Source of the DNA: an uncultured Brevinema sp.
GTDB lineage: Bacteria; Spirochaetota; Brevinematia; Brevinematales; Brevinemataceae
Assembly: GCA_947040475.1 (NCBI GenBank)
Contig: CAMRBT010000038.1
Coordinates: 1-10,492, forward strand
Direction: 5' to 3'
DNA: 10,492 nucleotides
Shown: piece after piece, positions 5,723-10,492 of the stretch
Position numbering within the stretch: the first letter of the stretch is position 1
Layout of the letters: each line of letters begins with the position of its first letter
Program-made: the position numbers and the translations under genes
The notes under the pieces: generated by a model
What the model was told of the DNA's origin: nothing
Seen by the model: only the letters and a program-made list of their open reading frames with translations
Database searches by the model: none

Positions 5723-6718
5723 ATGTCTCACTTCCCAAATCCTGAGGATTTTTCTCTCAAGCAATCCCTCAGCCATCTGGAGCAACTGCCTTCTAAAGCT
5801 AAAGCTTTTATATTAAAAAAAGCTAAGGGCGTTTATCTCTACGATATTGATGAAAATAAATATACTGATTTTGATTTAAATAAAGGTGCAATCTTAGAAC
5901 ATTCTCCAAAAAGACTAAGTAAATTTATTAAAAATGTTTTATCTTCTGGATTAAGTGCTTGTGGATTTTATCATAAATTTGCCTACAAAGCTCAAAAACA
6001 TTGGAAAAAAATTACTAATTTTAGTCATATAGGATTTCATGCCTCGTTTATAGAAATGATTCTTGCTGTTGTCAACTCTCTCAATATCACTAAAACTAAA
6101 ATATGTATTGGCTACACTACTCAAGATCTATATCTTCAGCTACTACCCTTATCTAATATTGTTTCTTTAAAAAAAATAAATCCTTCTCAAGAAATTACAG
6201 ATATTGATTTGCTATTAATAGAAGAATTTAATGATGACTTAGCAGTAAGCAAAATAAATAATTGTTCTGTACCTATTATAAAAATTCATAGTCGTTTTTT
6301 ATTTCGTACTCAGGGCATCAAAAAAGAGATATCCTTTGAATCGGAATATCTCCACTTTATCACTAGCTCACCTTTTGGTGGAAAAGCTATAGGTGTTTTG
6401 GCTAGTAATGTACCTATTGACTACGCTCCATCATCTTTTGATGATGGCATCTTATATCTTGAAGGAGCTAAATTATTTTCCTCTCTGTCTTTATTAAGTA
6501 CAATACAATTCTCACATTCTCAATTTGATTGCTATCAAGGATTTGCTAAAAGTCATAAGGCTTTAGATACTCAGTTTTTTTTGAAGCGTGGTATTTATAT
6601 ACAAGAAAATATATTATATTTTTCACCCTATCATACCAAACATGATTTTAGAAGACTTAATCAAGCATTAAATGAATATTTTAATCCAACATCAAGCGAT
6701 ACCCTTGACCAAAAATAG
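5723..6718 (+). CDS. Shortened HemL-like class III aminotransferase homologue, PLP site lost
   Basis: The 331-residue protein matches glutamate-1-semialdehyde 2,1-aminomutase (HemL) at both ends. Residues 29-50 (FILKKAKGVYLYDID, then Tyr-x-Asp-Phe) correspond to FIEKADGAYLYDVDGxxYIDY, and 55-77 to the following GHxHP region. Residues 285-320 (FFLKRGIYIQ, then Phe-Ser-Pro-Tyr-His) match the C-terminal GVYLAPSxFExxFxSxAH. HemL makes 5-aminolevulinate for haem using PLP. Here the phosphate-binding NSGTEA is replaced by HASFIE (106-111). The DEVxxGFR segment keeps only Phe-Arg (194-195), without the Asp. The GKIIGG lysine motif reads S215-SPFGG220, putting Ser at the PLP lysine; a Lys follows at 221. 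It is about 100 residues shorter than HemL, with losses in the middle. The frame is open throughout and AAGAGGA precedes the ATG by 4 nt, arguing against simple decay. No good promoter lies between the rny terminator and the start. I infer a pseudoenzyme of unknown role. Confidence 0.62.
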   Translation: MSHFPNPEDFSLKQSLSHLEQLPSKAKAFILKKAKGVYLYDIDENKYTDFDLNKGAILEHSPKRLSKFIKNVLSSGLSACGFYHKFAYKAQKHWKKITNFSHIGFHASFIEMILAVVNSLNITKTKICIGYTTQDLYLQLLPLSNIVSLKKINPSQEITDIDLLLIEEFNDDLAVSKINNCSVPIIKIHSRFLFRTQGIKKEISFESEYLHFITSSPFGGKAIGVLASNVPIDYAPSSFDDGILYLEGAKLFSSLSLLSTIQFSHSQFDCYQGFAKSHKALDTQFFLKRGIYIQENILYFSPYHTKHDFRRLNQALNEYFNPTSSDTLDQK

Positions 6719-7397
6719 TTTGTAAATATTTGGGGTTTCGTCCATCATCTTCAAACATTTTTCTTAATGCTACAATATTAGTATCAATCACTCTATCCGT
6801 AACCACTTTATCTTCTGCTGTCCATATTCTATCTAATAAAATAGTCCGTGAAACATTTTCGCCTCTATATTCTAATAATACTTTTAAAATTGCTAATTGT
6901 TTTCTGGTAAGTGTATATGTTTTATCGTATTTACAATAGGTCTCTTCTATTAGAGACAAAGTTCCACCAGCAATATTAGTGCGTGTATTATTATTTTCCA
7001 AACTATATTTTTTAGATCCTAGTATAGAGAGCCAATGCCATAATTGATGAAAAAAATATTCGGACATCTCACTATTTGTAGCATTCAATATAAAAAACAA
7101 TTCTTTTGTTGCCATAACTTCGTCCATAGCAGTAAGATCTTCTACCAATATGACGCATAAGGTATTAGGAAATTCTAATTTAATATTTTTTATAATCTGT
7201 TCATAATTATTATAGCGTTGTGAAATTAAAAAAATAGGAAAAAACTTCATCGTCGAAAGAGAATTAACTAAGGAAGAAAAAGATAAATGATAGTTATAAT
7301 ATTGTGCTATTTCTTCTAATTTTTTCACATTAAGGTGGTTACATCCTATTACTAAGGCGTGAAAAATCATATGTGATCTGTGTACTTTACTCTTCAT
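6681..7397 (-). CDS. Atypical OmpR/PhoB-type response regulator with degenerate receiver domain
   Basis: The 238-residue protein ends in a clear winged-helix DNA-binding domain of the Trans_reg_C (OmpR/PhoB) family, about residues 142-237. It has Tyr-Thr-Leu-Thr-x-Lys-Gln near the beginning, VSRTILLDRIW, a DRVIDTNIVALRK recognition region and the closing GQGYRLM wing. The N-terminal 120 residues are spaced like a CheY-type receiver, but the chemistry is missing. The acidic pair falls on Gly18-Cys19 (ALVIGCN) and the phospho-acceptor Asp position reads Ser59 (PIFLISQRY). It therefore probably binds DNA without classical phosphorylation, as known atypical regulators do. It starts inside the end of mutS (11-nt overlap, ATG at 7397), with AGAAAGG seven nt upstream, so it is translationally coupled to mutS. 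Its 3' end overlaps the convergent HemL-like gene by 38 nt and no terminator is visible. No histidine kinase gene is nearby. Confidence 0.82.
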   Translation of the reverse strand: MKSKVHRSHMIFHALVIGCNHLNVKKLEEIAQYYNYHLSFSSLVNSLSTMKFFPIFLISQRYNNYEQIIKNIKLEFPNTLCVILVEDLTAMDEVMATKELFFILNATNSEMSEYFFHQLWHWLSILGSKKYSLENNNTRTNIAGGTLSLIEETYCKYDKTYTLTRKQLAILKVLLEYRGENVSRTILLDRIWTAEDKVVTDRVIDTNIVALRKMFEDDGRNPKYLQTIFGQGYRLMLD

Positions 7398-9966
7398 TGT
7401 TAAACCTTTCTATTAATTTTAATTCATAAATAATTCTTAAAGCATCTAAAGGGGTTAGTGAATTTGGATCTATATCAGAAACAAATTCAAAAAGTTTATC
7501 CTTTTGAAAACTATGTATATCTTCTTTGTTAAATAAATTTCCACTTTCTATTTGGACTTGTTTTGTAGTGAAAAAAGTTCCTTTTTCTAGTTGTGATAAA
7601 ATATCCGTAGATCGTTGAATCACACCAGAATCAATTCCCGCCATTTCGGCAACATGTATTCCATAACTTTTAGAAGCTTTACCTTCTATCACTTTCCTTA
7701 AAAAAACAGGCTTACCTTTATTTTCTTTAATCGCCATACACAAATTTTTCACACCATTAAAGCGTGCAATCTCTGTCAATTCATGATAATGGGTAGAAAA
7801 TAACACTTTACCTTGCTTACTCGGGTGTAGTATTAAATGTTCTAAGATAGCCCAAGCTAAAGATAAACCATCCAAAGTTGAAGTCCCTCTCCCAAGCTCA
7901 TCCATAATCACCAAACTTTTGGGAGATATTTTATCGATAATCATAGCGGCCTCTTGCATTTCTACAAAAAAAGTAGAACGACCAGCACCCAAATCATCGG
8001 AAGCCCCTATTCTGGTAAATATTTGATCTACCACTCCCATCGTTGCCGAATCAACAGGCAAATAACTGCCAATTTGAGCCATTACTGCAAAAAGTGCATT
8101 CTGCCTTAGGTAGGTAGACTTGCCTGCCATATTAGGGCCTGTAACAATAGAAATCCTAGAATTTTTATTGATATTAGTGTCATTAGATACAAATATTTCT
8201 TTTATTAATAATTTTTCGATGACAGGGTGTCTTCCCTCTTTTATATCCCAATCGAATTTATCATTTAATATGGGTTTTTTATATCTATTATTTTTTGCAA
8301 CAATAGCTAAAGAACTTCTCAGATCTACTTCTGTGATAAATTCACTTAGAGGTATTAGTTTGGAATAATAAGCTTGTAGATCCAGTACAAATTGTTCATA
8401 GATCTCTCTTTCTAGGCGAAATATAGACTCTTCCGCTTTAGATATTTTTTTTTCAAATTCATCTAATATAGGAATAGAAAAACGCTCTGCATTCACAAGA
8501 CTTTGCTTACGTGTGTAATGTTCAGGAGCATTTTTAGAAGCGACTTTAGAGATCTCTATATAATAACCAAAAATCTTATTAAAAGCAATTTTTAGGGTGC
8601 TAATTCCTGTATTAATTCTTTCTTCTGCTTGTAATTGAATTAGATATTTTTTGCCATTTTCAAGAATATCTTTATAAGAATCCAATTCTGTATTAATGCC
8701 CAATCGTACGACATTACCATTTATTGCATTAGAACATTCAGGATTAATCATGGAATAAATCATAGCACAAAGATCTTCCAAAGGCGTTAAGGTAGCCATA
8801 TAATCACTAAAAGGCAAAGCTGATTTGAGAAAGTTTTTTATTTTTTCTGATCTTTCTACGGTATCAACCAGTGCTAAACATTCTCTTGGTAAAATTTTAC
8901 CTGTTATTAATCGAGCCGTCAATCGTTCTAAATCACTCATTCCTTTTAGGACATCTTGAATAGATTCACAACCGCCAGAAAGATTCATAAAATATTCTGT
9001 ACGAGCTTGTTGCCTCAAAATATCTGCCAATTGAGCAGAAGGAGCTACTAACAATCGTCTTAATTTTCGAGCTGCAGGCATTGTTTTTGTTTTGTTTAGG
9101 ATAGCAAACAATGTTCCCTTTGTTGAAAAATCTTTAGCATTATGAACAAGCTCCAAATGTCTAAGTGTATCTTCATTCATAAACATGGTATCCATTTTTT
9201 CAAACTGCATAGGAGTCTGTAAATGTTTTATACTATCTTCCGAAAAATGATTTTCTTCTAAATATGTAAAGAGCCCCTTCAATCCTAACAATTGAGAAGA
9301 TGAAAAATCCTTAGCATTGATATTATTAGCTTCTAAATAGCATTTAAATAAATTATTTTCTAGGAAATAATCTTTTACCAATACTCTTAGTGTTTCTTGA
9401 TATGTTTTTAGCTCTTCCTGTATAGAAAAATCGTAGAAAAATTCATACATACAAAGTGTTTCTACTGGTGTATAACGCATAAGCTCATCGGATAAAAAAG
9501 CTACAGGATTGGATTCTTGGGAGGAACGGATAATAATATCCCCTGTAGAAATATCAGCAAAAATAATAGATAACTCTTGATCTGTATAGACAGCAATTGC
9601 TAAAAATGAATTTACAGATCTATCGAGCAAAGGATTTTCAGACCAAGTACCCTTTGTTAATATAGATACAACGTCTCTTTTTACAATACCTTTTGCCTGA
9701 GAGACATCTTCTACTTGTTCACAAATCGCTACTTTACAACCAGCTTCTACTAGTTTGTAGGCATATTGTTCCAAAGCATGATAAGGAAAACCACACATGG
9801 GTCTATCACTTCTTTTAGTGAGGGCAATATTAAGAATTTTAGCTGTTTCTAAAGCGTCTTCGTTAAATACTTCATAAAAATCTCCTAAACGAAATAAAAG
9901 GATTTTATCTTTATGATTTTGTTTAATTGAATCATATTGCAGTTCCATAGGTGTTTTTTTAGACAT
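7387..9966 (-). CDS. mutS: DNA mismatch repair protein MutS
   Basis: The 859-residue protein is a full-length MutS. The N-terminal mismatch-binding domain has the Phe-x-Glu motif in GDFYE (Phe30, Glu32), followed by the connector, lever and clamp regions. The C-terminal ATPase has Walker A GPNMAGKST (610-618, Lys616), Walker B/signature DELGRGTST (689-697) and STHYHELTE. MutS binds base mismatches and small loops as a dimer and, through ATP, recruits MutL for repair. Length and motif order are those of the MutS1 family, not the recombination-suppressing MutS2. The start is supported by GAGG 5 nt upstream and by the standard opening TPMELQYxxIK. It has its own promoter and is the first gene of a two-gene unit with the overlapping regulator gene. 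mutL is not in the window. Confidence 0.98.
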   Translation of the reverse strand: MSKKTPMELQYDSIKQNHKDKILLFRLGDFYEVFNEDALETAKILNIALTKRSDRPMCGFPYHALEQYAYKLVEAGCKVAICEQVEDVSQAKGIVKRDVVSILTKGTWSENPLLDRSVNSFLAIAVYTDQELSIIFADISTGDIIIRSSQESNPVAFLSDELMRYTPVETLCMYEFFYDFSIQEELKTYQETLRVLVKDYFLENNLFKCYLEANNINAKDFSSSQLLGLKGLFTYLEENHFSEDSIKHLQTPMQFEKMDTMFMNEDTLRHLELVHNAKDFSTKGTLFAILNKTKTMPAARKLRRLLVAPSAQLADILRQQARTEYFMNLSGGCESIQDVLKGMSDLERLTARLITGKILPRECLALVDTVERSEKIKNFLKSALPFSDYMATLTPLEDLCAMIYSMINPECSNAINGNVVRLGINTELDSYKDILENGKKYLIQLQAEERINTGISTLKIAFNKIFGYYIEISKVASKNAPEHYTRKQSLVNAERFSIPILDEFEKKISKAEESIFRLEREIYEQFVLDLQAYYSKLIPLSEFITEVDLRSSLAIVAKNNRYKKPILNDKFDWDIKEGRHPVIEKLLIKEIFVSNDTNINKNSRISIVTGPNMAGKSTYLRQNALFAVMAQIGSYLPVDSATMGVVDQIFTRIGASDDLGAGRSTFFVEMQEAAMIIDKISPKSLVIMDELGRGTSTLDGLSLAWAILEHLILHPSKQGKVLFSTHYHELTEIARFNGVKNLCMAIKENKGKPVFLRKVIEGKASKSYGIHVAEMAGIDSGVIQRSTDILSQLEKGTFFTTKQVQIESGNLFNKEDIHSFQKDKLFEFVSDIDPNSLTPLDALRIIYELKLIERFNNEE
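7405..7411 (-). promoter_or_regulatory. Ribosome binding site of the regulator gene, inside mutS
   Basis: On the minus strand AGAAAGG lies within the last codons of mutS, seven nt before the regulator ATG at 7397. It supports that start over the internal Met10 and indicates translational coupling with mutS. Confidence 0.7.
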
Positions 9967-9994
9967 GCCAACCTCATCACTTTAGTGCTCTTAT

Positions 9995-10023
9995 AGTATA
10001 TCTTGTTTATAAAAATTTGTCTA
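9995..10023 (-). promoter_or_regulatory. Promoter for mutS and the regulator
   Basis: On the minus strand TAGACA (10018-10023) and TATACT (9995-10000) are 17 bp apart. The -10 box ends 28 nt before the mutS start, which gives a short leader containing the GAGG ribosome site. Confidence 0.72.
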
Positions 10024-10044
10024 TTAAAAATTATCTAAAAAAAT

Positions 10045-10076
10045 AAAAAAGCCCCAATAAATATTGGGGCTTTTTT
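10045..10076 (-). terminator. Intrinsic terminator after the SPOR-domain gene
   Basis: GCCCCAATA (10051-10059) and TATTGGGGC (10062-10070) form a stem extended by six A on one side and six T on the other. On the minus strand it lies 15 nt past the stop of the SPOR-domain gene, is followed by a T-run, and isolates that gene from the mutS promoter. It is symmetrical and could act both ways. Confidence 0.92.
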
Positions 10077-10091
10077 GAAAATAACTTGTTT

Positions 10092-10492
10092 TTAATCCTC
10101 TTGATATTCAACGACTTCATATTGTTCAAACATCTGCACATCTGTGTATCCGTTTTTATACAATTCTTCTGATATCTTCTCTGCTTCTTTTTTGTCTTTA
10201 ATAGCTCTGATCTCCACAAAATAAAGTTCTTCTTTATAGTAGATTCCAACAGATACATTTAAGTTGAGTTCGTTAATATCTCTAAGAATAATATTAGCCA
10301 CAGACAGATCTTTTAATTGAGCAATACGAACAACAAATCCTTTGTTATCAGAAAAACCATATTGTCCTGCGACACCAGCTGATCTCTCAGCAAATTTTGC
10401 TACTTGATTTTCTAAGCGAGCTACTTCAGGTGAAATATATTGAATTTGAGGCTCTTCTATAGCATTAGCATAAATAGGCTCTAAAATATAAT
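10092..10492 (-). CDS. SPOR-domain protein, probably exported (5' end outside window)
   Basis: The minus-strand frame is open from the stop at 10092 to the right edge: 133 codons, with the N-terminus missing. An in-frame GTG at 10301 is an internal Val, because the coding pattern continues well upstream of it. The last 75 or so residues resemble a SPOR domain. A beta-strand (GFVVRIAQ) is followed by a helix (Leu-Ser-Val-Ala-Asn-Ile-Ile-Leu), a second strand (LYFVEIRAI) and a helix with KKEAEKISEELYKNGY, ending in a Val-Gln-Met-Phe strand. SPOR domains bind peptidoglycan stripped of stem peptides, mostly at division sites. Near the edge, Ile-Tyr-Ala-Asn-Ala-Ile-Glu looks like the end of a signal peptide with an Ala-x-Ala cleavage site, so only about 10-20 residues may be missing. 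The whole would then be a short exported SPOR protein. Larger SPOR proteins such as RlpA are possible if the true start is further out. Confidence 0.68.
   Translation of the reverse strand, partial: YILEPIYANAIEEPQIQYISPEVARLENQVAKFAERSAGVAGQYGFSDNKGFVVRIAQLKDLSVANIILRDINELNLNVSVGIYYKEELYFVEIRAIKDKKEAEKISEELYKNGYTDVQMFEQYEVVEYQED

Noticed and set aside
8120..8368. An 82-codon plus-strand frame inside mutS.
   Set aside because: It lies opposite the conserved MutS ATPase region; its hydrophobic look comes from the reverse complement of that sequence.
10092..10301. A separate 69-codon gene starting at the GTG at 10301.
   Set aside because: The frame stays open to the window edge, and the SPOR-like domain begins upstream of this codon, so the GTG is an internal valine.
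1..10492. CRISPR arrays, insertion sequences, phage genes, toxin-antitoxin pairs or defence systems.
   Set aside because: No regularly spaced repeats, terminal inverted repeats, transposase or integrase motifs, or recognisable defence proteins were found in the window.

Overview
The window is AT-rich bacterial DNA using the standard genetic code (TGG for Trp, TGA as a stop). Intergenic regions hold many intrinsic terminators and sigma70-like promoters, several with a TTGATT -35 box. It contains a lipoprotein, an exported M23 peptidase, RNase Y and a SPOR-domain protein. Together these suggest a low-GC bacterium with a peptidoglycan wall. A spirochaete-like organism (Brevinema or Brachyspira type) is my best guess, but the sequence does not settle it and a low-GC Firmicute is possible. 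There is no phage, IS, CRISPR or plasmid signature; this reads as chromosomal housekeeping DNA with several divergent genes embedded in it.

Layout. Positions 1-89 (minus) hold the N-terminus of a dCMP/cytidine-deaminase-like protein. A palindromic terminator and a tRNA-Val(GAC) follow (minus, 167-240). An AT-rich gap to 610 carries two promoters pointing apart. On the plus strand come a small unknown lipoprotein (611-1132) and a secreted M23 zinc metallopeptidase (1253-2599). They face a threonine-synthase-like gene on the minus strand (2666-3829) across a bidirectional terminator. A divergent promoter region then leads into rny (RNase Y, 4115-5662, plus), which ends in a strong terminator. 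Next is a shortened glutamate-1-semialdehyde-aminotransferase-like gene (5723-6718, plus). Its 3' end overlaps, tail to tail, an atypical OmpR-type regulator (6681-7397, minus). That regulator is translationally coupled to mutS (7387-9966, minus). A terminator separates mutS from a SPOR-domain protein (minus, 10092 to beyond the window edge).

How the genes relate. RNase Y (mRNA turnover at the membrane) and MutS (mismatch repair) are ordinary conserved genes. The M23 peptidase and SPOR protein act on or bind peptidoglycan. The most unusual content is three intact ORFs that keep a recognisable fold family but appear to have lost its defining chemistry. The threonine-synthase homologue has Ser where the PLP lysine belongs. 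The HemL-like class III aminotransferase homologue also has Ser there and has lost the phosphate-binding loop. The response regulator lacks the phospho-acceptor Asp and the acidic pair. Two unrelated PLP-fold apparent pseudoenzymes within about 4 kb is the main observation to follow up. A secondary one is a tRNA-Val with C instead of the near-universal U at position 33.
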